The notes beneath the pieces are model-generated. The model was not told the origin of the DNA. It saw only the letters and a program-made list of their open reading frames with translations, and made no database searches. DNA of 64,000 bases from RUG12461 sp045661345 (GTDB lineage: Bacteria > Bacillota > Clostridia > Lachnospirales > Lachnospiraceae). Made by a program: the position numbers and the translations under genes. Location of the stretch: NCBI GenBank assembly GCA_045661345.1, contig JAZRFM010000002.1, positions 1 through 64,000 of the forward strand. Direction: 5' to 3'. Below, one piece after another: positions 20,101 to 25,180 of this stretch; the first letter of the stretch is position 1; every line of letters starts with the position of its first letter.

Positions 20101-21296
20101 CCGTATGCAAACAGACTGTTGTCCTTCGCCGAATTTTTGCTCAGATCCGAAATGTTCTGATCCACACCGTCATTGATGATGGCGGTCACATGTACCTCGA
20201 GATCCTCCCCGGGTGTAAAGAGCTTCCCGTCACCATTGGGCGTCAGGGTAACGGGGGCGTTTCTTTTATGAATGACCGGGGTAGACTCCACCCCTGTGGT
20301 AGTGCCGTAAAACCGGATGGCCGTGTTGGTCTTTGCAGCGGGACTGCTGCAGAAAAGATCCTTGAAAGTCCCCTCTGTCAGATTATCCAGCACCAGTTCA
20401 AAGGAGACCTGCTTGGCGTCGGCAAATTCTGTGGAGGTTTTCAGAAGATTTGAGGTATAGTGGGTCAGAATCCCGCCGTTTGCGGCATCCTGCTCGTCAT
20501 AAACAAGTTTTGCCGAAGCGCCGCTTTCCAACCCTGTCACGGCGATTTCAAACTTCAGCTTCCCGATGTTGGCGATTTCCTCATTCGGGATATGGATGGT
20601 CACCGGCGCAGTCAGTTCGTCGAGGTTCCTGAGACGGCGTATGGGATCCCCCGGCTGCTCCAGCCCAACCGTGACGCCGTATTCACTTTCATTCAGCTCC
20701 GGGAGATCCTGGGTATCAGATTGATAATAGCCGAGATAGCCATTGAATTCGTCTTTTCGTTTGGAAACATCATTTCGCAGATCCTCCAGGGAATTCCCGG
20801 CGGATCCGTCCGCATGATAATATTCGGAGGGATTTACCTGACTGCTGTAGAAAACGGAATAAACCTGCAGACTGGAAGGATTGTATTCGACGACGACGCT
20901 GTCCCCGGCGTAATCCGGACCGAGCACACTGCCGTCCATACCGAGCACCACCCTCTGCACATCGTTCGTGGTACCCGCGCCTGCATCCTTTGCAACATAA
21001 CAGATCTTTTTCTCCACCTCCGGATCAGTGGTGACGCCGATGGCCTGCTCCCCCAGCTGCAGGGTCTCCACTTCCTTGTAATCAAAGGCATAGACCTCCT
21101 GCAGATGCGCCGTCACGGCGGTATACAGGCTTTCCGCCACCTTGTCAGCCGACGCCTGCCGCATGTTCCGGAGCATCTGGACAGCAGAAACCGTGACCAC
21201 GGCGCCGAGGATCGAAATGATCGCCACCGTGATCAGGAGCTCCGCAAGGGTAAATCCCGCTTTGCTATTCTTTTTGAACTGTCTCAGTCTTTCCAT
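11124..21296 (-). CDS. giant pilin-anchored adhesin with GLUG, InlB-like and lectin-like regions
   Basis: 3390 residues, about 20 times a normal pilin. The N-terminus MERLRQFKKNSKAG/FTLAELLITV is a full prepilin leader with Glu at +5, and a pilin alpha-1 helix follows (to about residue 55). From about 570 to 1960 there are at least twelve GLUG-like units (cores such as GGLIGRIG, GGLVGENTG and GGFAGRNTG, each followed by an N/S-C/S-x-A strand). A HYGDW/HYGRW module recurs near 866, 1450 and 2226. Near 2650-3150 come four InlB-type repeats (ending LYAKW, LYAQW, YYTIW, LYARY) broken by a DPAADP tract and about thirteen TEPA/TEPT repeats. The last 200 residues look like a beta-trefoil lectin (inference). 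There is no LPXTG or C-terminal anchor, so attachment through the pilin helix is likely. Ribosome site GGAG, 5 nt before the ATG. Confidence 0.87.
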   Translation of the reverse strand: MERLRQFKKNSKAGFTLAELLITVAIISILGAVVTVSAVQMLRNMRQASADKVAESLYTAVTAHLQEVYAFDYKEVETLQLGEQAIGVTTDPEVEKKICYVAKDAGAGTTNDVQRVVLGMDGSVLGPDYAGDSVVVEYNPSSLQVYSVFYSSQVNPSEYYHADGSAGNSLEDLRNDVSKRKDEFNGYLGYYQSDTQDLPELNESEYGVTVGLEQPGDPIRRLRNLDELTAPVTIHIPNEEIANIGKLKFEIAVTGLESGASAKLVYDEQDAANGGILTHYTSNLLKTSTEFADAKQVSFELVLDNLTEGTFKDLFCSSPAAKTNTAIRFYGTTTGVESTPVIHKRNAPVTLTPNGDGKLFTPGEDLEVHVTAIINDGVDQNISDLSKNSAKDNSLFAYGSAKKTDPEEHYAAYLAYGRHLQNLSTEVSGISSGAFENLPIIAYQVDTIDFTKEATDYEEHHFWLWPDLYGDDSKEVVYEAQKSFQPIVNPNIRELRGDYRLQYNGSTSSWYAESIRDADYVGSTEYAINGLVIKSTSDKTVQDAGVFAAFSGNEIRNITLTNPRISGEGATGGLIGKASLKHNQTLRIENCGLYMTEQYYDAYADGNRYGIVEKGAGSADPDVRDDSDVTGLWMSGNKYAGGLIGQFAYDKSDTGSGEAPQLTIRHSHASTVIDTTDSDGKSGGLIGYAGSDDASGQVSVLLESSYADCYIYGADTGGLIGRIGEDGQVDLQYVYSAGFQEGSIQAGFAVGTVHSAKTSYAFTQMSVKGTARAFTTASTITEADAKVYYFPQNSANSGNAGRITNAANTKNAEELSTAGQNKSIGELLLEQLGTGHFEKDPGDTAPYNLRDDMALTTYTKPRLKNIVHYGDWEEAFMPGALVYYEKYTKDGSKVRFYGGNYNALYDTLEDGEAVQADGYGLVFKKNGADTSLPDTIEVSYDFDTTGGTSVTETIDLSSVTPLEAEYGEQTYLIYPLKTEYVNHVMTADASAFYTKVEVTYHRGGSEDTTEQYYFNPHFARAVGYLGHGDGTGLTVPPLNPNGVVYVRSARHLYNLSLYYKYYRTVTEGRTFRQTYDISYKDYDWHGYFSQENPHDQEHPVEIPAGKRIVRQNPVALTPAESFIANYDGGCFKIRDVSFVLEEGKSGAGAATYYTGLFGYNQGELRNIVLFTDYDEADTGAVTIEKTSVTNPLNPAQVLQNHFYAASDARIHYYAGTEEDIGKNKELYLGALAGRNAGTITNCATAGYYMADASGTIVGNSNGYVYAGGLVGENTGTVTNSAADTPFIRLTTNYATAFLGGFAGRNTGRVLSSYALGHIEVVNPRGGAITLAGFSARNTGELSDCYAAVNIQSSGNTTVYGFSPREGIVRGSSYLGKGTYTYAGHLYSYNYAGDTGAGTVQTRDQLVAAVKAQRTEDYKTFMDEYKEDPANLIYPYRAVVTDANGGTIHYGDWQRNPVLGKLGIFYWEKEETGGNAGVHFSFIGVDEQTEIAGTTLCNAHDDSGIVVDYGYGYYVSVGNETLVKTDTDPEKTKGVHIPTGSPSGIEGIAEALHNEAPQYTFYPYRSLPNHAADKSGYLYLDYTGDEVANADNNTDIRNGEWTLTKDHAEWTFYVAPFFANAMSLKNANAENVYAASQDGINRTDYAKKPGTADNPYEIRTIEQLQFINWNAAAQNVSTLVDGSTYKTFPYLAYTNVLGQGKQKKAEAGHNESLKFLQTHDVSGVKTDGTSVIANYTPIAASHTASSASSYTAILYAWFGSDYDGQSYKITNINISSNAFSVGVFGVTVSAGLNNIILYSNKDNVIERRNGSDMTPGGYSLGGLVGIAYQYQDVPAGTGTIQNCAVAGFKIKDESTNQLTQGESNVGGLIGATRVDVKNCSAVTDIEINCTHTLHSTWGDYVRTGGLVGALPGTATNCYAGGSITVGEATLAESRRTDESVIDPSEEEGSVCDRAKSMNVYIGGLAGSAFSMNYQNFTGKTSEDDASPTLRNCYSFVEFPPMKGSIRAITAITSLADRYGNDSKCDALRVNLYNCHYLNPYKGAADKKMVDVSEAAKYTIYSENSHVSDLSPYDALNADTPFVFNDGEPANETFYENMIRGGGAYPSKVTGYRNKRIADHTSTQDIDVFPTELSYEQLSGSADGIRVWDRNTHAWETQPRGDGKILDALNYGGTGTFAWVTTTLPSGAPIDGKYSFPGNRPELDGLNYVFPTIVTQKDLVFNRTVNVHYGRWPLSGMYWSEARSEIDIFGDKDPAEEFAYKNLKVLNAGDMDLTEKNPDGSYKHFTMEVGGIARISDVQPAKDEHDIPIPGGFQVTIQALKTGTETITAGGTAKLVLEVKANVSVSTDPTDITVGSAPIVGVDPATKLLNFQAKAVSTPDRETGATTDRDYKDAAIWTITIQDGNIGYLDTDPAVHTQTYPLGTTSCQVTGDNPGRTQIVAKAKLSYNGEDYEFSVLLPLQTYGVVGLSDYDLSSQNAVFWNQVSRASSGSYYGSNRDYTAETQKPTMEEDTWTDFFLYETYADASLGSMKITGIRINDTDVSNVEDDGEHKEYTAAGYTINIGSTAENLSSDGNYRYRGLKIRPASGTGGNVTVTLTVKDGETDASYVLSGSFKGTHVLTAAANEPAGTAGKATLQWKSLHTDTSGNRNLFDAGIPSLTGYKFTGWAESAAGDPAYCTGADHTGNPEITGVTSDKTLYAKWTPITYTIAFDPGEGSLITPGDNLDNIAATYDVDATLYNKTQVEEKYSPPTAAGLGLTAAPPVDTEGDPAADPEPDPAADPATDPAVDPATDPAADPSTALLPAAAANLRTAFVSARQHALTGSSGLALLSAPVTEPATEPATEPATEPATEPTTEPATEPTTEPATEPATEPATEPTTEPTTEPTTDPETDPETDAMPRLRGMAPNDTKYFVGWNTNNDGSGISYKPGAQVKNLTDVDGSTITLYAQWREHYRLTFMDYKDGSVSPQKKVVDVSAGSDTYQILESDLPESVVKQQRNGVWGYYWTSTDKTTYRFVGWDENRRQDPGAVSKPVTFDAAGNPSFPTITGIDGDNTYYTIWEEQTYTITLIDCLTGTPTEFKKLENVSGTLTKLNAAAGYEIPDHPGYTLEGWYTTRITEGGVEFAGGDSLLKGGKKLVDLLSELVPGSPGITLYARYSTDIYEATRDLKDNYDYLVSITELGNSAAPYAGKFAYLLTNNTTGYHPQGNPKDLAGEDHTFRNADTHGKFYTDEAGTAAKLLGSVVYMDTKSMWTNIHNPEREKQQGTTDPIGMAISDNAVWKWHVTGALTGKLEMANTPGQYLYTETGSTPHVRVGTTQGIWTYEQMTTGYNLLQSTEAGGYYLHSNYWNLNLNNSNVKNEGSNPPNNRSFRITFYEKTKIYLDEAPAPGPAP
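12638..12798. repeat. 12-bp tandem repeat coding TEPA/TEPT in the giant adhesin
   Basis: About thirteen copies of a 12-bp unit (plus-strand form GTTCCGTCGCCG) encode Thr-Glu-Pro-Ala/Thr on the minus strand. The third-position and Ala/Thr changes are interspersed, as expected for recurrent unit duplication. The tract probably forms a stiff stalk and could vary in length between strains without breaking the frame. Confidence 0.85.
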
Positions 21297-21306
21297 TTCG
21301 ACTCCG

Positions 21307-21921
21307 TCAGGATGATCCGATGGTGGGTTTCACCGTGAATTCCGCTTCCGCCAGCGTGTCCTTGTCCTTCTGATCCACCACCCTGAGCTTCACAAGATAC
21401 CAGTGATTCGCATTGTCCCATGTGAGAGACATGCCCGCCTCCAGCGAGTAGCCATGGAGCCGCGCCACCTCGTATGTCCCGTCAGGTACCAGTTTAAAAT
21501 ATTTCGGGTTCCCGGTGTCATCCTTATAGTTATCGCCGTTGATGACAAGTACGCCGTATTGACCCATCGTACCATCATCGATCCTGGTAAAGCCGCCATC
21601 TGCCCCACGAACATAAAAGCTGATATTGCTCCCCATATTGTGAGTACCTTTAGACCAGGCCAGATCGCTGCGGTCATCCGCGTCCGCGGAGAAGCTCAGC
21701 TCATCCTCCACAAATTCCGCCAGAGACCCCAGCAAAAACTGTGCCTCCGACCTCTGGGTGCTCCGGAAAAAATGCCGGATGGCAAGGGTCAGTGTGGACG
21801 TCAGCAGACCCGTTGCAAGCAGCATGATCAGCGTGGCGACCAGCAGCTCCGTAAAGGTGAAGCCCTTTTTCCCACCCAGGATTTTTTTGATTCTGTTCCA
21901 CAACCGACTGCAATTATTCAT
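21307..21921 (-). CDS. minor pilin, PilW/GspJ-like
   Basis: About 204 residues. The leader RIKKILGGKKG is followed by FTFTELLVATLIMLLATGLL, with Glu at +5 of the cleavage site G/F, and a head domain with GSLAEFVEDELSFSAD that resembles GspJ/PilW-type minor pilins. Minor pilins of this kind prime fibre assembly and sit at the tip. The open frame extends 12 codons upstream, but the ATG at 21919-21921 overlaps the end of the preceding gene (ATGAATAA), the usual coupled arrangement in this operon, and leaves a conventional leader. It lies 10 nt upstream of the giant adhesin gene. Confidence 0.82.
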   Translation of the reverse strand: MNNCSRLWNRIKKILGGKKGFTFTELLVATLIMLLATGLLTSTLTLAIRHFFRSTQRSEAQFLLGSLAEFVEDELSFSADADDRSDLAWSKGTHNMGSNISFYVRGADGGFTRIDDGTMGQYGVLVINGDNYKDDTGNPKYFKLVPDGTYEVARLHGYSLEAGMSLTWDNANHWYLVKLRVVDQKDKDTLAEAEFTVKPTIGSS

Positions 21922-22240
21922 AGTAGTACAGGGTTCCTGATCCATCGTCCGGATCATATTGTTTTACAGTCACACCCGAGGCCTGAAAGGATACCCCGGA
22001 CCCGTTGACCCGGATCACCGCGCCGCCCATGGGGGTATTCCCGCTGTCTGCTTCATTCAGATAGACGGTCAGCTTCGATGCTCCGTCATTGACCTTCGCC
22101 GCTGCGACGATGGAGCCTGCCAGCATCGTGACAGCCAAAACGACGATCAGCATGGAAACCAGTGTCTCCACGATCGTCTCACCGGAACGTTCCCTCAGCT
22201 TTTCTTTGATTTTTTCTGCAACAAACCTGAGCCTTTTCAT
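21914..22240 (-). CDS. minor pilin-like protein
   Basis: About 108 residues. MKRLRFVAEKIKEKLRERSG is a basic leader, then ETIVETLVSMLIVVLAVTML forms the hydrophobic helix. Cleavage after Gly would put Glu at +1 and Glu at +5; the first residue is unusual because it is normally Phe or Met, though Bacillota minor pilins with SGETIVETL-type leaders exist. The head is short and Gly/Ser-rich. The ATG overlaps the stop of the preceding gene as ATGA, which fixes the start; the 12 extra upstream codons lie inside that gene. It is probably part of a tip complex with its two neighbours. Confidence 0.75.
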   Translation of the reverse strand: MKRLRFVAEKIKEKLRERSGETIVETLVSMLIVVLAVTMLAGSIVAAAKVNDGASKLTVYLNEADSGNTPMGGAVIRVNGSGVSFQASGVTVKQYDPDDGSGTLYYYE

Positions 22241-22713
22241 GATCCTGTTTTCTTCATAAACCTGCTGATGCGCCACTTGTCCGCATCCTTCACCAGCCTG
22301 ACCTGTGCCGTGTATTTGCCGGATTCTGACGAAAGTACGCCCGTCATGGAAGACCCCTGCTCAATATCTTTCCAGGTGATCTTCGTCTGCAGCGCAGCAT
22401 CCGCATCGGCATTACTGACACTCACCGTCCAGGTGGGGCCCGTTGTCCCGGTAGCCAGGGCCTCCATCGCCGTCAGCAGTGCCGTATCGTCCGACTCCAG
22501 ATACTTCGCCGTGCTCATGACGGCAAGTCTCGCCTGCTCGTAGTCTCTTCTCCCGGCCGTCCGTTTCAGATTGGTCATGGCCACACTCACGATGGTGGCG
22601 CTGAAGATTGCTGCAATCAAAAACACCACAAGAGCAAAGACAATGGTGGCACCATCTCTTTGCTTCAGAATTGCGGCTATTTGGTTTTTCCGTTTATGAA
22701 ACCATTTTTTCAT
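22237..22713 (-). CDS. PilX-like minor pilus protein
   Basis: 158 residues. A basic N-terminus (MKKWFHKRKNQIAAILKQRDG) precedes the hydrophobic helix ATIVFALVVFLIAAIFSATI, followed by a region starting TNLKRTAGRRDYEQARLAVM. PilX-type proteins share this N-terminal plan, with no strict Glu at +5. The head domain is about 100 residues with no Cys. Its place in a run of three minor pilins before the giant prepilin matches the order in other type IV loci, where these subunits form a tip-priming complex. It is coupled by a 4-nt overlap to the next gene. Confidence 0.68.
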   Translation of the reverse strand: MKKWFHKRKNQIAAILKQRDGATIVFALVVFLIAAIFSATIVSVAMTNLKRTAGRRDYEQARLAVMSTAKYLESDDTALLTAMEALATGTTGPTWTVSVSNADADAALQTKITWKDIEQGSSMTGVLSSESGKYTAQVRLVKDADKWRISRFMKKTGS

Positions 22714-22763
22714 CTTTATCAGAAACCGCAGCCGTCAGCGCTCCGGCGCTGTTGTCTCCGGCT

Positions 22764-23540
22764 TTATAACCCCAGCAGGGTGCCTATGTAAAAATCCAGC
22801 ACCGCTTCTCCGAGAAACATCGCAAAAGCCACGCCCATGCAAAGAAACGGGCCGAAGGGGATGTGGTCTTTTCTGTCCTTCTTTTTCCGGAGGATCAGAA
22901 AGAGGGCGCATACACCGCCGATCAGCGCCGCGGTGAAAAAGGAAAAAAGTGCGTTTTTCCAACCAAGAAACAGACCGCAACCTGCCATTAACTTGATGTC
23001 GCCGCCTCCGAATCCCCCCGGTATGAGGAGCGCAATGATCAGCATCGGCACGCTGATGACACAAAGACCGATCAGGTGCTCATACCATGCCACTCCGGTT
23101 GTAAAAAAAACGGCCACTCCTCCTATGATCGCAGCCGCCAAACACAGTCCATCCGGTATTTCCATGGTGTCATGGTCGATGAATCCGACGCAGGTCAACA
23201 CCGCACACATGGCGAAGGCCAGAACCGTGTAAACCCTGCCTCCGAACACCGCGACGCAACAGACGGCAGCAATCCCGCCGAGAGTCTCTACGCATGCATA
23301 CCGGGCGGAGATTTTAGCTCCGCAGTACCTGCATTTTCTGCCAAGTACTACCCATGATAATATCGGCACCATATCCAAAAAACTTAAGTCATGCCCGCAG
23401 GCCGGACATCTGGATCTGCCCGAGATAAAATTTTCTTTTCGGGGGAGCCTGTATATGACCACATTCAAAAAGCTGAACAGGACGGTGCCGCATATAAACG
23501 CAAAAACGAAAAGTACAATCTTTATCGTATTCTCAACCAT
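22764..23540 (-). CDS. pilD: prepilin peptidase (leader peptidase / N-methyltransferase)
   Basis: A polytopic inner-membrane aspartic protease that cleaves prepilins after Gly and methylates the new N-terminus. 258 residues, the usual length. The N-terminal A24 methylase domain has the zinc-type Cys pairs CPACGHDLS and CRYCGAKIS and the segment NVVIYRLPRKE. The catalytic aspartates are in FIDHDTMEIPD and in the GxGD-type loop FGGGDIKLMAG. It is the first gene after a strong promoter, so it heads the pilus operon, and its substrates include the giant prepilin, two of the three minor pilins and the two pilins at the other end. Confidence 0.94.
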   Translation of the reverse strand: MVENTIKIVLFVFAFICGTVLFSFLNVVIYRLPRKENFISGRSRCPACGHDLSFLDMVPILSWVVLGRKCRYCGAKISARYACVETLGGIAAVCCVAVFGGRVYTVLAFAMCAVLTCVGFIDHDTMEIPDGLCLAAAIIGGVAVFFTTGVAWYEHLIGLCVISVPMLIIALLIPGGFGGGDIKLMAGCGLFLGWKNALFSFFTAALIGGVCALFLILRKKKDRKDHIPFGPFLCMGVAFAMFLGEAVLDFYIGTLLGL

Positions 23541-23589
23541 GTGATGGCTCTTTTGGCGTAGTTCGCATAAAAATTTAATCTACTTCTAA

Positions 23590-23618
23590 ATTTTAGATAT
23601 TTGTGGTATTTCCGTCAA
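23590..23618 (-). promoter_or_regulatory. sigma-A promoter of the pilus operon
   Basis: On the minus strand, -35 TTGACG (23613-23618), a 17-bp spacer and -10 TAAAAT (23590-23595) lie about 50 nt upstream of pilD. It is the best promoter match in the window and points into the pilus locus. Confidence 0.78.
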
Positions 23619-23722
23619 GTCCTACTATATATATGTGGGTGCGCTATTCCGTTTTCCATGGGCGCCATGTTATAATGTTGACGGTGCAGGAAAACCGTAA
23701 AGATGCATGCAAAGGAGTACAC

Positions 23723-25024
23723 ATGGGAAAAACAACATTGATCGCATCGGGAGATTCATTTATCACCAGGCGGATTCCAAAGGAGGGATATCCGGGATTT
23801 GAGGAATTAAAAAACCTGATCCGGGAACATGACGTTGCCTTTAACAATCTGGAAATGACCTTTCATGACCGGGAGGGGACGCCGGCCGCGGAAAGCGGCG
23901 GGACCTGGGCCATGACGGAGCCCGGGTGTCTGGATGATCTGACAGCCTTCGGCTTCAACCTTTTTTGCACCGCAAACAACCATTCCGGTGATTACGGAGA
24001 AGGAGGGATTCTGGCCACCATCCGGCATCTGAAGGAGCGGGACATGGTGTTTTCCGGCACCGGTGCCAATCTCTTTGACGCTGCCCGGGCCTGCTATCTG
24101 GAGACAAGGGGAGCACGGATCGGTCTCGTGAGCGCCAGCTCCACCTTTCCGGCTTCCAGCGCGGCAGGGGGGCAGAACGGCGCCGTGACGGGACGTCCGG
24201 GGGTGAATCCCCTGCGGTTTCAGACCACCTATCATGTGACGGCGGAGTACTTCGACGCGGTGAAGAAGCTATCCGACATTACCTGCGTCAACGCCTATGA
24301 GGACTACGGTATCCGTCTCGGATACCTGAACCCGAAACCGGACAATACCAGGAGCTTCGGAAAGTATCAGTTCCTGCTGGACGAGGTCAATGAGGTCCGG
24401 ACTGCGCCGGATCCGAAAGATCTGGCACGTATCGAAGACGAAGTGAAGGAAATGGCCAGACAATCTGATGTCGCTCTGGTCAGCCTTCATGTGCATGAGC
24501 CGAAGCTGGATGACATGACGGTGGCACCGGAGTTTATGGAGATCACGGCAAAAGCCTGCATTGATGCGGGAGCAAAAGTCGTGATCGGGCACGGTCCCCA
24601 CGAGCTGCGCGGCTTTGAGTTTTATCATGGGGGTCTGATTCTGTACAGTCTTGGAAATTTTATTTTTGAGACGGAGACCATCTCCATGCAGCCCCACGAT
24701 GCGTTTTATAAAAAGAACCTGCCCCAGGAGACGAAGATCGGCGAATACATGTCCTCCCGCAGCAAGAATGATACCCAAGGGTATCCGGTCTGTGAAAATA
24801 TCTGGAGAAGCGTCCTGGCCGGATGGACGATGGAGGGTGGAAGGATTACGGAAGTCCGGTTTTATCCGATTACATTGGGCTTCGGAAAGAAGCGGACGGA
24901 GCGGGGGATTCCCTCCTTGTCCCGGGATGATGAGACATTGCAGTACTTCGACAGCTTAAGCCGCAGGTACGGGTCTGGAATAGAAATAAAAGATCACATT
25001 GGATACTTTTATCCGGAAGGGTGA
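23723..25024 (+). CDS. CapA family (PGA_cap) metallophosphatase-like protein
   Basis: 433 residues from the ATG at 23723, which has AAAGGAG 5 nt upstream; the open frame goes further back but without a ribosome site. The CapA/PgsA motifs are in order: GDSFITRR, FNNLEMTFHDR, TANNHSGDYGEGG, SLHVHEP, GHGPHELRGFEFYHGG and YSLGNFIFE, giving the Asp, Asn-His and Gly-His residues of a calcineurin-like metal centre. CapA proteins act in poly-gamma-glutamate capsule export in Bacillus, but many stand-alone members have no known substrate. No signal peptide or membrane helix is visible, so a cytosolic phosphoesterase is possible. A TATAAT box at 23671-23676 with a weak -35 lies upstream. It is divergent from the pilus operon. 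Confidence 0.85.
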   Translation: MGKTTLIASGDSFITRRIPKEGYPGFEELKNLIREHDVAFNNLEMTFHDREGTPAAESGGTWAMTEPGCLDDLTAFGFNLFCTANNHSGDYGEGGILATIRHLKERDMVFSGTGANLFDAARACYLETRGARIGLVSASSTFPASSAAGGQNGAVTGRPGVNPLRFQTTYHVTAEYFDAVKKLSDITCVNAYEDYGIRLGYLNPKPDNTRSFGKYQFLLDEVNEVRTAPDPKDLARIEDEVKEMARQSDVALVSLHVHEPKLDDMTVAPEFMEITAKACIDAGAKVVIGHGPHELRGFEFYHGGLILYSLGNFIFETETISMQPHDAFYKKNLPQETKIGEYMSSRSKNDTQGYPVCENIWRSVLAGWTMEGGRITEVRFYPITLGFGKKRTERGIPSLSRDDETLQYFDSLSRRYGSGIEIKDHIGYFYPEG

Positions 25025-25030
25025 AGATGG

Positions 25031-25165
25031 TGAGGGGAAAAGTCACATGTCACGAAGTGACATTGTGACCTTTGCATGAGGAGGCGCCCTGACATGCTGG
25101 CATGTCGAGGCGCCTCTTCACGCAAAGTGCACATGCGATTTCATCGCATGGCACTTTTCCCCTCA
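25031..25165. repeat. cloverleaf-like nested palindrome between convergent genes
   Basis: A 13-bp perfect outer stem (25031-25043, TGAGGGGAAAAGT, with 25153-25165) encloses three hairpins. Hairpin 1 pairs 25047-25053 with 25057-25063 (ATGTCAC/GTGACAT), extended by GTCAC/GTGAC outside. Hairpin 2 pairs TTTGC (25071-25075) and GAGGCGCC (25081-25088) with GGCGCCTC (25109-25116) and GCAAA (25122-25126), with an inner GACATGC/GCATGTC hairpin. Hairpin 3 pairs 25133-25139 with 25143-25149 (ATGCGAT/ATCGCAT) inside GTGC/GCAC. It lies 6 nt after the CapA stop and 15 nt before the end of the convergent MATE gene. There is no T tract, so it is not a standard terminator; it looks like a structured intergenic element. 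Confidence 0.8.
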
Positions 25166-25180
25166 TCCTCTTTCACGATC

